A DNA stretch of 64,000 nucleotides from contig NZ_JABWQX020000002.1 of the NCBI RefSeq assembly GCF_014268655.2, forward strand, positions 266,001 through 330,000. Reading direction: 5' to 3'. The notes below the pieces were generated by a model. The model did no database searches, had not been told where the DNA came from, and worked only from the letters and a program-made list of their open reading frames with translations. Of this stretch, positions 1 through 8,579 are shown in pieces. Positions within the stretch are counted from its first letter, which is position 1, and the number at the start of each line of letters is the position of its first letter. Source of the DNA: Pseudomonas marvdashtae (lineage in GTDB: Bacteria; Pseudomonadota; Gammaproteobacteria; Pseudomonadales; Pseudomonadaceae). A program made the position numbers and the translations under genes.

Positions 1-2
1 AC

Positions 3-146
3 GATGCGCTCGGCGTCTGGGCTAGAAACCTTTTGGCCCGAAAACCAATCAACAAAGTTGCCTGTGCTCTGGCTAATAAAATGGCCAGGATCGTCTGGGC
101 GCTGTTGACCAAAGGTGGCACCTACAACGGGCATTTCACTGCGTGA
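3..146 (+). CDS. IS110-family transposase, C-terminal fragment (cut by window edge)
   Basis: The open frame enters from the left edge and ends at TGA 144-146. The visible 47 residues include the stretch KPINKVACALANKMARIV followed by WALLTKGGTYNGHF. This pattern is typical of the C-terminal end of the IS116/IS110/IS902 transposase domain, a DEDD-type recombinase that moves elements without classical terminal inverted repeats. The catalytic part lies outside the window, so intactness cannot be judged. The 250 bases that follow have no convincing gene and may be the right end of the same element, since IS110 elements often carry a non-coding tail. An IS481-type element begins at 394. Family assignment is by recognition of the C-terminal motif only. 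Confidence 0.75.
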   Translation, partial: DALGVWARNLLARKPINKVACALANKMARIVWALLTKGGTYNGHFTA

Positions 147-393
147 TCCAGTTTTACCACCGGCTTTTGCGACGTCAGTAAGTGATGGCGATAAACGGCA
201 AATATCCTGGCTGAGAACCTGATAAGCAAAGAAGCTTTCGAAGCTGAAGCGCTTTTAAGGACAGGCAGGAGCGAATACTCATCAAGGGCCGAGCGCGTAC
301 CCGCGCTCACATGGAGCCCGGATACATTAGCGCAAGCCTGATTTACCGTTCATCGTGACTGAGTAGCAAAAGGTAGGCTGATGTACGGAACAA

Positions 394-431
394 CCACATG
401 GGTTACAAAAAAGTGCATTCACATAGGTGAC
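394..431 (+). repeat. Left terminal inverted repeat of the IS481-type element
   Basis: Outer block CCACATGGGTTACAAA, 11 diverged bases, then ACATAGGT. The transposase stop codon (419-421 on the minus strand) lies inside this repeat. Confidence 0.8.
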
Positions 432-1594
432 ACTTTGATTGAAACATAGCCGTTTTTTGCGTCCCGGGCATTGACGTGACCTAGGATCACCGGACCGAAG
501 ATAACATTCCATACCCCGTCTTTGATCATCTCCATTCCAATGGTTTGATGCCTGAGCAGGTTCCCCACATATATCCGCAGACCATCTCGATTAATGATTC
601 CGCTACCATCGGCCAGGTAACACTCAACATGGCTCGCATACCCCATTTCCGGTAGTTTCTCCGGGTAAACTCGGGTTGAGGGGGTATAGCAGGACGCCGG
701 GGTTTTCTGGCCGAGTGCTTCGTGTCCCCGTTCATGATTGTAGTGCTGCATAAATCGATCAAAGTGTTTTTGCTGAGCCTCCCAGGCAATGGCCGGCGGT
801 TTGGGAAACGTACTCTTCAATGTCCGGTGCATACGCTCATGACGTCCATTTTGATCTGGTCGACCGGGCTCAATTCGCTCAGGAATAATCCCAAGGCGTA
901 GCCACCAGATGGATAACTGCGACAACCCCGCACGCCCTGTGCTCGCAAACGGCACGCCATTATCGGTTCGGATGCGCTCAGGCATCCCATACTCCCGAAA
1001 GACGTGCTCGAAGGTTTGCTGGGTCTCCTTGAGATTGGTGTTAGCCATGCTCTCGCAGGCAAGCAAGAAGCGACTGGCATGGTCCATGATCGTCAGCGGA
1101 TAACACCAGACACCCGCTCCGGTGAGAAATTGGCCTTTGTAATCTGCGCTGAAGAGTTGATTAGGCGATTCTGCCTTACGCAAAGGCTTGGGATAGACAG
1201 CGACACGCTGGCGCAACGGTCGAGACGTGATCAGGTCCGCTGCCTTAAGGATGTTGTAGATGGTCGTTTTCGAAGGCGGATCCTGCCCAGGAAAGCGTTT
1301 CATCAGATCGTTCTGAATCTTTTTAGGACCCGGAACCGTTTCGCCAGTAGAGCGAAACTCAATGATTGCCTGCCTCACAACCAGCGGCACCACATAGGTC
1401 TGGTTGTGCCGGCGCCGACTACGCTCATCGAGCCCACTGGGCCCCTCTAACTGATAGCGTTCGACCCACTTATAGCCAGTCTTTCGGCTGATCTGATAGT
1501 CCTGACACAGCTGGCTAAAGCTGTGTTCTTCAGACAGATACGCCGCGATGAACATCACTTTGAGGTCCATAGGTTTCAGCTCTTTCCAGGGCAT
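419..1594 (-). CDS. IS481-family transposase (DDE integrase core)
   Basis: The protein is 391 residues, normal for IS481 transposases. The N-terminal ~60 residues form a helix-turn-helix (SFSQLCQDYQISRKTGYKW), followed by an rve-type integrase core. Probable catalytic residues are D in LFSADYKGQF, D in RIRTDNGVPF and E in GRPDQNGRHERMHRTLK, giving a complete DDE set. The C-terminal region after residue ~290 has the usual integrase tail. The ATG at 1592-1594 follows directly inside the right repeat, so the gene fills the element. No frameshift or internal stop is present. Its only expected role is transposition of its own element. Confidence 0.93.
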   Translation of the reverse strand: MPWKELKPMDLKVMFIAAYLSEEHSFSQLCQDYQISRKTGYKWVERYQLEGPSGLDERSRRRHNQTYVVPLVVRQAIIEFRSTGETVPGPKKIQNDLMKRFPGQDPPSKTTIYNILKAADLITSRPLRQRVAVYPKPLRKAESPNQLFSADYKGQFLTGAGVWCYPLTIMDHASRFLLACESMANTNLKETQQTFEHVFREYGMPERIRTDNGVPFASTGRAGLSQLSIWWLRLGIIPERIEPGRPDQNGRHERMHRTLKSTFPKPPAIAWEAQQKHFDRFMQHYNHERGHEALGQKTPASCYTPSTRVYPEKLPEMGYASHVECYLADGSGIINRDGLRIYVGNLLRHQTIGMEMIKDGVWNVIFGPVILGHVNARDAKNGYVSIKVSPM

Positions 1595-1634
1595 GGTCAG
1601 ATCCTCGCGAAATCGACCATGCCAGTTAATAACT

Positions 1635-1672
1635 GTTACCTATGTGCTTGAACTGATTTGTAACCCATGTGG
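1635..1672 (-). repeat. Right terminal inverted repeat of the IS481-type element
   Basis: Complement of the left repeat: TTTGTAACCCATGTGG at 1657-1672 and ACCTATGT at 1638-1645, with the same 11-base spacing as on the left. Confidence 0.8.
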
Positions 1673-1984
1673 GTGAGTCATACCCTGACCATACATTTGC
1701 TTACTTTTGCGCTTCTCAAAAGTGAGACGCCGTAAGGGCGGAACCCTAAGCAGCCGTTACCGAAGAAACGGATCTACACCCCCCACAATGTCGACCTCAC
1801 CCCCCAACCAAGATTTGTGGGAATGTTCGGACAACAATCTAAACCAAGCCGACTTTTCCGACGAGTTCTGGCGGTTGCCGGGTGGGAAGATCTCTCGTTA
1901 ACCTTTCCCCGTCGCTGCAAATTCAGCGTCCGGGCGTCGCGGCCCGCTAACTTGGTAATCCATTTTTTCCTTTGGAGTACCGCA
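1673..1984. other. 312-base spacer with a Pseudomonas repeat-like coding remnant
   Basis: There is no convincing gene. Around 1707-1790 a short frame reads RRRKGGTLSSRYRRNGSTPP. I recognise this sort of string as recurring in intergenic DNA of many Pseudomonas genomes, usually as a non-functional repeat. The last 40 bases carry the ribosome binding site of the downstream gene (GGAG at 1974-1977). Confidence 0.35.
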
Positions 1985-2323
1985 ATGAGTGAAAAACCTC
2001 CATCACCTTCAGAGCCTAACCCGAACGGGCTCGATGAAGCCGCCAAACGCGTCATCGATTCTTACCTCGACCCAAAACCTGAAACCAAAAAGAAACCAGC
2101 ACCGAACCAGCTGTTCACCGTCGTGGACGGCATCGACGTCGAATGCCTGCTGACCAACCTCAGCGAAACCCTAGCCTCAGCCAACGCCACCATCAGCGAC
2201 CTGGCCTTCGACCTGAAAGGCTCACGACGGCAGATCGCATTGGGGATACAACAACTGATTGAACTGAGTGAACTGCTGGCCAATCGTGTATTGAATGAGC
2301 AGGTGCCGGTGACCGGGAGATAG
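1985..2323 (+). CDS. DUF6124-like small Pseudomonas protein, function unknown
   Basis: The protein is 112 residues. I chose the ATG at 1985 because GGAG lies 7 bases upstream and the longer frame runs through non-coding-looking DNA. The first 45 residues are rich in Pro, Lys and Ser (for example DPKPETKKKPAPNQ). The rest is a helical part with FTVVDGIDVECLLTNLSETLASA, then SRRQIALGIQQLIELSELL. This layout matches the small Pseudomonas proteins grouped as DUF6124. There is no signal peptide, membrane span or catalytic motif. It stands alone between the insertion sequence and pilR, ends with a REP palindrome, and has no assigned role. Confidence 0.65.
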   Translation: MSEKPPSPSEPNPNGLDEAAKRVIDSYLDPKPETKKKPAPNQLFTVVDGIDVECLLTNLSETLASANATISDLAFDLKGSRRQIALGIQQLIELSELLANRVLNEQVPVTGR

Positions 2324-2350
2324 GTAAAGGCGCTGCAGCAAACCCAATCC

Positions 2351-2379
2351 CTGTGGTGGGGCAAGCTCCCTCACCACAG
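2351..2379. repeat. REP palindrome
   Basis: Arms CTGTGGTG (2351-2358) and CACCACAG (2372-2379) flank GGGCAAGCTCCCT. This is the P. fluorescens REP family that also appears at 28.2 kb. It sits between convergent genes and may also end transcription. Confidence 0.75.
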
Positions 2380-2419
2380 GTATTAGCTGCTACCGGGGGC
2401 ACGAGCGTCAAACCGTGGC

Positions 2420-3766
2420 TCAATCCAACCCCAACTTCTTCAACCGATACCGCATCGACCGAAACGACAACTTCAACCGCTGCGCCGCCGCCGTGCGGTT
2501 CCAGCGGGTTTCCTCCAGTGCCTGGAGAATCACCTTGCGCTCGACCTCTTCGAGATAGCCGTCCAGATTGTCGACCTGCATCAAATCGGGACTGCCCGAG
2601 TCGCCAGCGCTACCGCCCTCGGCCAGCCGCAGATCTTCGGCCTCGATCTGTTGGTGTTCGCAGAGGGTATAGGCCCGTTCGAGCATGTTTTCCAGCTCCC
2701 GCACGTTGCCTGGGAAGCGGTAATTGCGCAGGGCGTCCAGCGCGCGTGGGTGCAGCTTGGCCGCAGGGCTGCCGGTGCTGGCGGCCAGGCGCTGGAGTAC
2801 GTGGGTCGCCAGCGGTTCGATGTCTTCTCGGCGTTCACGTAATGGCGGGACACGAAGTTCGATGACGTTCAGCCGGTAATACAGATCCTGGCGAAAACGC
2901 CCGGCAGCGACTTCCGCGTCCAGGTCTTTATGGGTGGCGCACAGGATGCGCACATCCACCACCTCTTCCTGCTGGCCTCCCACGGCGCGCACGGCTTTTT
3001 CCTGGATGGCGCGCAACAGCTTGACCTGCATCGCCAATGGCAAGTCGGCCACTTCGTCGAGAAATAGAGTCCCGCCATGGGCAGCCTGGAACAATCCGGG
3101 CTTGTCCTCGATGGCGCCGCTGAAGCTGCCTTTTCTATGACCGAAAAATTCGCTTTCCATCAGCTCTGTCGGAATCGCCCCACAGTTGACGGGCACAAAG
3201 CGCTGGCTGGCTCGGGGGCCTTGCTGGTGGATCAGACGGGCGACCAGTTCCTTGCCGCAACCCGACTCGCCACTGATGTACACCGGCGCTTGGCTGCGGG
3301 CGAGTTTTTCGATCTGTTTGCGCACATTGCGCATGGGCGGGGAGTCGCCCAGCAGGCAGCGCTCGACGGTCGCTCCTGGTGAAGCGACGGGCGGCATGCG
3401 CAAGGCACTACCGACCAACTCCCGCAGGCGGGCCAGGTCGACGGGCTTGGTCAGGAAGTCGAAGGCACCAGCCTTGAGGGCGTCGATGGCGACTTCCAGG
3501 CTGCCATAGGCGGTGATCATCGCCACCGGCAGTTGGGGCTGGCGTTGCTGGATGTGTTGCACCAGTTCCAGCCCGGTGCCGTCGGGCAGGCGCATGTCGG
3601 TCAGGCACAGGTCGAAGGCTTCGCCCTCCAGCAGCGACCGGGCCTCGGCAAGGTTCTTGGCGCTGCGGGTGTCGAGTTTCATCCGTCCCAGGGTGATTTC
3701 CAGGAGTTCGCGGATGTCCGGCTCGTCGTCGACGATCAGGATTCGTTGCCGTGAGCGTGTATTCAA
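2420..3766 (-). CDS. pilR: Type IV pilus sigma-54 response regulator PilR
   Basis: This NtrC-class activator works with sigma-54 to switch on the pilin gene pilA. With the TTG start at 3764-3766 the protein is 448 residues (LNTRSRQRILIVDDEPDIR), the usual PilR size. The TTG overlaps the pilS stop as TTGA, suggesting coupled translation. The receiver domain is at ~1-120 with the phosphorylated Asp in DLCLTDMRLPDG. The AAA+ domain is at ~140-380 with Walker A GESGCGKE, the sigma-54 contact loop (GSFSGA, slightly unlike the usual GAFTGA) and the FRQDLYYRLNV segment. The Fis-type HTH is in the last 45 residues (TRWNRTAAAQRLKLS). A longer GTG start at 3856 would place 90 more bases inside pilS and looks wrong. 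Confidence 0.93.
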   Translation of the reverse strand: MNTRSRQRILIVDDEPDIRELLEITLGRMKLDTRSAKNLAEARSLLEGEAFDLCLTDMRLPDGTGLELVQHIQQRQPQLPVAMITAYGSLEVAIDALKAGAFDFLTKPVDLARLRELVGSALRMPPVASPGATVERCLLGDSPPMRNVRKQIEKLARSQAPVYISGESGCGKELVARLIHQQGPRASQRFVPVNCGAIPTELMESEFFGHRKGSFSGAIEDKPGLFQAAHGGTLFLDEVADLPLAMQVKLLRAIQEKAVRAVGGQQEEVVDVRILCATHKDLDAEVAAGRFRQDLYYRLNVIELRVPPLRERREDIEPLATHVLQRLAASTGSPAAKLHPRALDALRNYRFPGNVRELENMLERAYTLCEHQQIEAEDLRLAEGGSAGDSGSPDLMQVDNLDGYLEEVERKVILQALEETRWNRTAAAQRLKLSFRSMRYRLKKLGLD

Positions 3767-5373
3767 ATCTGTTTCCGTCCGTGAGCAAAAGTGATGCGAA
3801 AGCAGCCGCCGCCTTGGCGTGGTTTGAAGTCTAGGCGGGCCTGGTTGCTTTCGCACAGCTCACGGGACAGATAAAGCCCAAGGCCGGTGCCCTGGCTGCT
3901 GGTGGTGAAGAAAGGCTCGAACAAGTGCACCTGCTGATCGGGTGTTACACCGGGGCCGTTGTCGATGATGTCCAGCGTGGCCAGTTGGCTGTGCGGGTCG
4001 ACGAACAGTTTCAGCCAGGCCTCGGCCTGCCCGTGAACCATGGCGCTGTGGCGCCAGGCATTGCGCAGCAGGTTGTCGAGCACTTGGGTCAGTTGGTCGG
4101 GGTCCATCAGCGTGACGTAGTCGCCCGGGTCGATGCTCAGGTGCAGATGCTGGTGTTCGGTCACGCTTTCGCGAGCCTGTTGGACGTACTGCTCCAGCCA
4201 TGTGCGCAAATCCAGGCGTTGGGGCGCGGTTTGCTGGCGGCGTGACAGTTGCAGGACGTTTTCAATGACGCGATTCATTCGTTGGGAGTGATCTTGAATA
4301 ATCTGCGTCAGACGCCGGTCCGCGTCGTTCAGTTCCTCGGATTCGCGCAGCAATTGCGCGGCGTGGCTGATCGCCCCCAAGGGATTGCGGATTTCATGGG
4401 CGATACCGGCAGTGAGGCGCCCGAGGGAGGCGAGCTTCAGTTGCTGGGCGTGCTGGGCTATCTGGGCCAGGTCTTCGAGAAAAACCAGGATCTGTTGCTG
4501 GTCCTGCGGCCCCAGGACGATGAAGCTGGGTTGCAGGGTCAGGCCCGTGCCGCTGATGGTCAGGCTTTGTGGCCGCAGGCTGGGATTGTTCAGCCATCCT
4601 TGCAGCCGTTCGACCAGGGCGTTGGAATAGTCGTCGATCCGCTGGCCAATCAAGTCGTGCATGCCCAGCAGGTTCAGGGCGCTTTCGTTGGCCAGTTGCA
4701 CCTTGCGCTGGCGATCCAGCACGAGGATGCCGGTGCGCATGCGTTGCAGGATCAGCGCGTTGAGCGCTTCGAGGCTGAGTACTTCGCTGGCTCGTTGCTC
4801 GGCCAGGCTTTCGCTGACTTCCAGGCGTCGGGTCAGGCCTTGTACCAGCAACGCGGCGGCAAAGCACAAGGCGCCCAAGGTGCCGGCCTGCAAATAACTG
4901 CTGGGGCGGCTCGAGTCGCTGAGGCCGAGGAACAAGCTTGAACCGACGATGCCAATCGTGGCGACGGCGGCGAGCAACAGGCCGATCCGACCGCGCAACA
5001 AGGTATTGCCAATTGCCACTGAGACAATGATCAGGTTGCCGATGGCGCTGGGAGCACCGCCTGCGACAAAGAACAGCCACGACAGCAGCAGGACGTCGGT
5101 CAGTGCCAGGCCGAACAGCCGGGCCGGGCGGCGAGTGTTCTCAAGAAACACCACCAGCAGGATATTCAGCACCAGATACAACCAACTGCCGCTGCGCAGC
5201 AGATCGTCGTTGGCGAACTCCAACAAGCGGTTGTCCATGTTGCTGGAGATCAACAGCACCAGGGTGATGCCGATGCTCAGGCGGTACAGGTGATAAAGAC
5301 GCAGCAGGCGCTGCGCCTGTTTGACGCGAGGGCGTGAAGCCTCAGCGATCACGAGTGCCCGGGCCTTGCTCAA
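3763..5373 (-). CDS. pilS: Type IV pilus sensor histidine kinase PilS
   Basis: Inner-membrane kinase partner of PilR. About six hydrophobic segments fill residues ~25-190 (from RLYHLYRLSIGITLVLL onward). A PAS-like linker at ~205-310 follows, starting RMRTGILVLDRQRKVQLAN. The H-box is AHEIRNPLGAISHAAQLL with the phosphorylated His, and the C-terminal ATPase has the N, G1 and G2 boxes (NLLRNAWRHS, DNGPGV, GTGLGLYLSREL). In P. aeruginosa PilS senses excess PilA pilin in the membrane. The start is uncertain: TTG at 5373 (used here, AGG seven bases upstream) or GTG at 5352. The upstream part overlaps the PP0621-like gene. Confidence 0.93.
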   Translation of the reverse strand: MSKARALVIAEASRPRVKQAQRLLRLYHLYRLSIGITLVLLISSNMDNRLLEFANDDLLRSGSWLYLVLNILLVVFLENTRRPARLFGLALTDVLLLSWLFFVAGGAPSAIGNLIIVSVAIGNTLLRGRIGLLLAAVATIGIVGSSLFLGLSDSSRPSSYLQAGTLGALCFAAALLVQGLTRRLEVSESLAEQRASEVLSLEALNALILQRMRTGILVLDRQRKVQLANESALNLLGMHDLIGQRIDDYSNALVERLQGWLNNPSLRPQSLTISGTGLTLQPSFIVLGPQDQQQILVFLEDLAQIAQHAQQLKLASLGRLTAGIAHEIRNPLGAISHAAQLLRESEELNDADRRLTQIIQDHSQRMNRVIENVLQLSRRQQTAPQRLDLRTWLEQYVQQARESVTEHQHLHLSIDPGDYVTLMDPDQLTQVLDNLLRNAWRHSAMVHGQAEAWLKLFVDPHSQLATLDIIDNGPGVTPDQQVHLFEPFFTTSSQGTGLGLYLSRELCESNQARLDFKPRQGGGCFRITFAHGRKQI

Positions 5374-5575
5374 GGTGAGCCTGGCTGCAATACCACTGTT
5401 GCTGGAGCGTCAGCGCCCGGTCCCGCGGCAGATGGACGCCGCAATGAGCGCAACGAACCATGGGCGGTGCGTCCTGTTCCCGGTGCGAGTTCGGTGCGGA
5501 GGTGGCCCCCTTGAATTTGCGCCACAACCATATCGCGGCGGCAATCAGGACAATCCAGAACAGTAAACGAAGCAT
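5342..5575 (-). CDS. PP0621-family small membrane-anchored zinc-ribbon-like protein
   Basis: The protein is 77 residues. One N-terminal membrane span (LLFWIVLIAAAIWLWRKF) is followed by a short linker and a cysteine motif, CAHCGVHLPRDRAL with a later YCSQAH. This resembles a small treble-clef or zinc-ribbon site. It matches the conserved Pseudomonas PP0621 family next to pilSR. Its 3' end overlaps the pilS start region, so the three genes form one transcription unit. Function is unknown. Position suggests a role near the pilus sensor, but this is inference only. Confidence 0.8.
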   Translation of the reverse strand: MLRLLFWIVLIAAAIWLWRKFKGATSAPNSHREQDAPPMVRCAHCGVHLPRDRALTLQQQWYCSQAHLEQGPGTRDR

Positions 5576-5653
5576 GATAGGCGGCTTTTCGGCTAGAGAT
5601 CAGGCAGTTTAGCCAAGGACTGGAACGGCGCACAGCGCAATAAAACCCAGGCA

Positions 5654-5683
5654 CAAAAAAGGAGACTCGCAGGTCTCCTTTTT
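5654..5683 (-). terminator. Terminator after bamD
   Basis: Stem AAGGAGAC (5659-5666) pairs with GTCTCCTT (5673-5680), with A and T runs on either side. It lies just past the bamD stop and could work in both directions. Confidence 0.85.
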
Positions 5684-5697
5684 CGTCAGGCCTTGTC

Positions 5698-6714
5698 TCA
5701 GTCAAACATGCCGAAGGTCATGTAGCTGAACCAGGAGCGGTCGCTGGATTCGCTCTCAGGCTCTTCTTCTTCGATCACGTCGCCATTTTCGTCCTTGGGC
5801 TTGAGCTCGTTCGGAATGGCTTCCTTGGCATCCTGGAACTGGCGCTGGACGTCCTGGTTGGCGCGGGTTTCGCCCGGCGGCAGCGGAGGACGGGATTCGA
5901 TCAGGCCCAGGGTGGCCTTGCTCAGCCACGAACGGTTGTCGGCTTCGTCGACGCGCGGGGTGAACTGGCCGTCGGCGAGGGAAGGGTGGTCCGGGTAGTT
6001 CAGCTTCAGGGTTTCCAGGCTGGTGGCCGCGAGGTCATCCAGGTGCAAACGCTGGTACGCCTCGGTCATGATTGCCAGGCCGTCGCCCACCGATGGGGTT
6101 TCCTGGAAGTTTTCCACTACGTAGCGGCCGCGGTTGGCGGCGGCGACGTAGGCCTGGCGGGTCAGGTAGTAGTCCGCCACGTGGATTTCGTAGGACGCCA
6201 GCAGGTTGCGCAGGTAGATCATGCGCTGCTTGGCATCTGGCGAATAACGGCTGTTGGGGAAGCGGCTGGTCAGCTGGGCAAACTCGTTGTAGGAGTCGCG
6301 CGCGGCGCCCGGGTCACGCTTGGTCATGTCCAGCGGCAGGAAGCGCGCCAGCAGGCCGACGTCCTGGTCGAAGGAGGTCAGGCCCTTGAGGTAGTAAGCG
6401 TAATCGACGTTGGGGTGCTGCGGGTGCAGACGAATGAAGCGCTCGGCGGCGGACTTCGCGGCTTCCGGCTCGGCGTTCTTGTAGTTGGCGTAGATCAACT
6501 CCAGCTGGGCCTGGTCGGCATAGCGACCGAACGGATACCGCGACTCCAGCGCCTTCAGCTTGGCGGTGGCGCTGGTATAGCTGTTGTTATCCAGGTCGTT
6601 CTGCGCCTGTTGGTACAGTTCGACTTCGCTCAGGTTTTCGTCTACGACTTCCTTCGACGAGCAAGCAGCAGTCAATGCGAGGATGGCGATCAGCAGCAGG
6701 TGTTTCACTTGCAT
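5698..6714 (-). CDS. bamD: Outer membrane assembly lipoprotein BamD
   Basis: Essential lipoprotein of the BAM complex, which folds beta-barrel proteins into the outer membrane. The ATG at 6712-6714 gives 338 residues. The signal peptide [18 protein letters not shown] ends in a lipobox with the lipidated Cys at residue 18. TPR-like repeats fill ~28-250 ([37 protein letters not shown]). The C-terminus is longer than in E. coli BamD, with an acidic stretch ([11 protein letters not shown]) and a closing [10 protein letters not shown]. An upstream extension of the frame to 6798 overlaps the divergent rluD promoter region and lacks the signal peptide at its start, so it was rejected. Transcribed away from rluD. 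Confidence 0.95.
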   Translation of the reverse strand: MQVKHLLLIAILALTAACSSKEVVDENLSEVELYQQAQNDLDNNSYTSATAKLKALESRYPFGRYADQAQLELIYANYKNAEPEAAKSAAERFIRLHPQHPNVDYAYYLKGLTSFDQDVGLLARFLPLDMTKRDPGAARDSYNEFAQLTSRFPNSRYSPDAKQRMIYLRNLLASYEIHVADYYLTRQAYVAAANRGRYVVENFQETPSVGDGLAIMTEAYQRLHLDDLAATSLETLKLNYPDHPSLADGQFTPRVDEADNRSWLSKATLGLIESRPPLPPGETRANQDVQRQFQDAKEAIPNELKPKDENGDVIEEEEPESESSDRSWFSYMTFGMFD

Positions 6715-6864
6715 GGCGGCTTGCGTCCCTATGACGGCCGCTGTCTTGGGCGGGGCCGTCCTGTTATGATGAGCGCCCCGTTGAAAGCCTCGGGGCAAAA
6801 GACGCCGTATTTAACCACAAGCGCGCAGCCGAAACCAAAGGCTGTGCCGACGCCCAGTCCGAGC

Positions 6865-7827
6865 ATGTCCGATAAAATAGAACTTCGCGCAGAGGTGCCG
6901 TCCGAATTGGGCGGCCAACGCCTCGATCAAGTCGCCGCCCAACTCTTCGCAGAGCACTCGCGCTCGCGCCTTTCCGCCTGGATCAAGGACGGTCGCCTGA
7001 CGGTGGACGGCGCGGTGATCCGCCCGCGAGACATTGTCCATGGCGGTGCCATCCTCGAACTCACCGCCGAGCAGGAGGCCCAGGGAGAATGGGTCGCCCA
7101 GGACATCGCCCTGGACATCGTCTATGAAGATGATGACATCCTGGTGATCAACAAGCCTGCCGGCCTGGTGGTCCATCCGGCGGCCGGTCATGCCGATGGC
7201 ACCCTGCTCAACGCCTTGCTGCACCACGTGCCGGACATCATCAATGTGCCACGCGCCGGTATTGTGCATCGCCTCGACAAGGACACCACCGGCCTGATGG
7301 TGGTGGCCAAGACCATCCAGGCGCAGACACAGCTGGTCACACAGTTGCAGAGCCGCAGTGTCAGCCGCATCTATGAATGCATCGTCATCGGGGTCGTCAC
7401 CGCGGGTGGCAAGATCAACGCCCCGATCGGTCGTCACGGCCAGCAGCGCCAACGCATGGCGGTGATGGAAGGCGGCAAGCAGGCGGTCAGTCATTACCGC
7501 GTGCTAGAGCGTTTCCGTTCCCACACCCATGTGCGGGTCAAGCTGGAAACCGGTCGTACCCATCAGATCCGCGTGCACATGGCCCACATCAACTTCCCGT
7601 TGGTGGGCGACCCGGCTTATGGCGGTCGTTTCCGCATTCCGCCGGCCGCCAACCAGACCATGGTCGAATCGCTGAAGAATTTCCCGCGCCAAGCGCTGCA
7701 CGCGCGTTTCCTGGAGCTGGATCACCCGACGACCGGCAAGCGCATGAGCTGGGAGTCGCCGTTGCCGGATGACTTCGTCTGGTTGCTGACGTTGCTCAAG
7801 CAGGACCGCGAGGCGTTCATCGGATGA
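6865..7827 (+). CDS. rluD: 23S rRNA pseudouridine synthase RluD
   Basis: Makes pseudouridines 1911, 1915 and 1917 in helix 69 of 23S rRNA. 320 residues from the ATG at 6865. The S4 RNA-binding domain is at ~14-75 (QRLDQVAAQLF, SRSRLSAWIKDGRLTV). The catalytic domain follows, with the motif HRLDKDTTGLMVVAK carrying the catalytic Asp. Further motifs are NKPAGLVVHPAAGH and the C-terminal LETGRTHQIRVHMAH. The open frame continues far upstream to 5986 because it lies opposite bamD, but only the part from 6865 resembles RluD. The stop overlaps the pgeF start by four bases (ATGA), so the two are co-translated. The divergent neighbour bamD is a common pairing. Confidence 0.96.
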   Translation: MSDKIELRAEVPSELGGQRLDQVAAQLFAEHSRSRLSAWIKDGRLTVDGAVIRPRDIVHGGAILELTAEQEAQGEWVAQDIALDIVYEDDDILVINKPAGLVVHPAAGHADGTLLNALLHHVPDIINVPRAGIVHRLDKDTTGLMVVAKTIQAQTQLVTQLQSRSVSRIYECIVIGVVTAGGKINAPIGRHGQQRQRMAVMEGGKQAVSHYRVLERFRSHTHVRVKLETGRTHQIRVHMAHINFPLVGDPAYGGRFRIPPAANQTMVESLKNFPRQALHARFLELDHPTTGKRMSWESPLPDDFVWLLTLLKQDREAFIG

Positions 7828-8549
7828 ATGACTGGCTGACACCCGACTGGCCCGCGCCGGCCTGGGTCAAGGCCTGCGTCACCACCCGCGAGGGCGGCGT
7901 CAGCCTGGCGCCGTTCGACAGCCTCAACCTGGGCGATCACGTGGGCGACGACCCCACCGCTGTCGCCGAAAACCGTCGCCGTCTCACTGATCGCTTCGCC
8001 ATGCGTCCGGCCTGGTTGCAGCAAGTCCACGGCATCGACGTGGTCGAGGCTGATCCGGCCCAGGTCGTCACCGCCGATGCCAGTTGGACCGCCGCGCCGG
8101 GCATCGCGTGCACCTCGATGACGGCCGACTGCCTGCCCGTATTGTTCTGCAATCGCGCCGGCACCCGTGTCGCGGCGGCCCATGCCGGTTGGCGCGGGTT
8201 GGCGAATGGTGTGCTGGAAGCCACCCTTGATTGCCTTGAAGTACCCGCCGATGAAATCCTCGCCTGGCTCGGCCCGGCCATCGGTCCGCAAGCCTTCGAA
8301 GTCGGACCGGAGGTGCGTGAAGCTTTTATCGCGCACCTGCCCAAGGCAGAGCAAGCCTTCACGCCCAGTCACAACGTCGGCAAGTTCCTGGCGGATATCT
8401 ACGCGCTGGCACGACTGCGCCTGGCGGTACGTGGCATAACGGCCGTGTACGGTGGCGGCTTGTGCACCGTGACCGATCCACACTTCTTTTCCTACCGCCG
8501 TAACGCCCGTACCGGTCGTTTCGCTTCCCTGATCTGGCTCGAACGCTAG
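7824..8549 (+). CDS. pgeF: Peptidoglycan editing factor PgeF (YfiH family)
   Basis: 241 residues. YfiH/PgeF enzymes remove wrongly built muropeptide precursors. The same fold has been described as a copper or zinc polyphenol oxidase with purine nucleoside activity. Metal-site residues are visible in QQVHGIDVV (His), TADCLPVLFCN (Cys) and AAHAGWRGLANGV (His). The GPAIGPQAFEVG segment is also typical. Overlaps rluD by four bases. A noncoding gap of 130 bases separates it from clpB. Confidence 0.92.
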   Translation: MNDWLTPDWPAPAWVKACVTTREGGVSLAPFDSLNLGDHVGDDPTAVAENRRRLTDRFAMRPAWLQQVHGIDVVEADPAQVVTADASWTAAPGIACTSMTADCLPVLFCNRAGTRVAAAHAGWRGLANGVLEATLDCLEVPADEILAWLGPAIGPQAFEVGPEVREAFIAHLPKAEQAFTPSHNVGKFLADIYALARLRLAVRGITAVYGGGLCTVTDPHFFSYRRNARTGRFASLIWLER

Positions 8550-8579
8550 ACTTCCCTGATCTGTATCAACAGCGCGCTG

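Larger units (their letters stand above)
394..1672 (-). mobile_element. Complete IS481-type insertion sequence
   Basis: The element is about 1.28 kb with one transposase gene on the minus strand and terminal inverted repeats. The outer 16 bases are identical between the ends (CCACATGGGTTACAAA at 394-409 and its complement at 1657-1672). After an 11-base diverged stretch, a second identical block, ACATAGGT, is in register at both ends. No target-site duplication is evident in the bases just outside 394 and 1672. The true tips may therefore differ by a few bases, or the flanks have been rearranged. The transposase frame is intact, so the element could be active. Confidence 0.85.

Noticed and set aside
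1004..1450. Plus-strand frame inside the IS481 element
   Set aside because: Antisense to an intact transposase with all catalytic residues.
2353..2865. Plus-strand frame opposite the pilR C-terminus
   Set aside because: Cys/Arg/Pro-rich shadow translation with no conservation.
5986..6864. Extension of the rluD frame upstream by almost 900 bases
   Set aside because: It lies opposite bamD and does not resemble RluD. The S4 domain starts just after the ATG at 6865.
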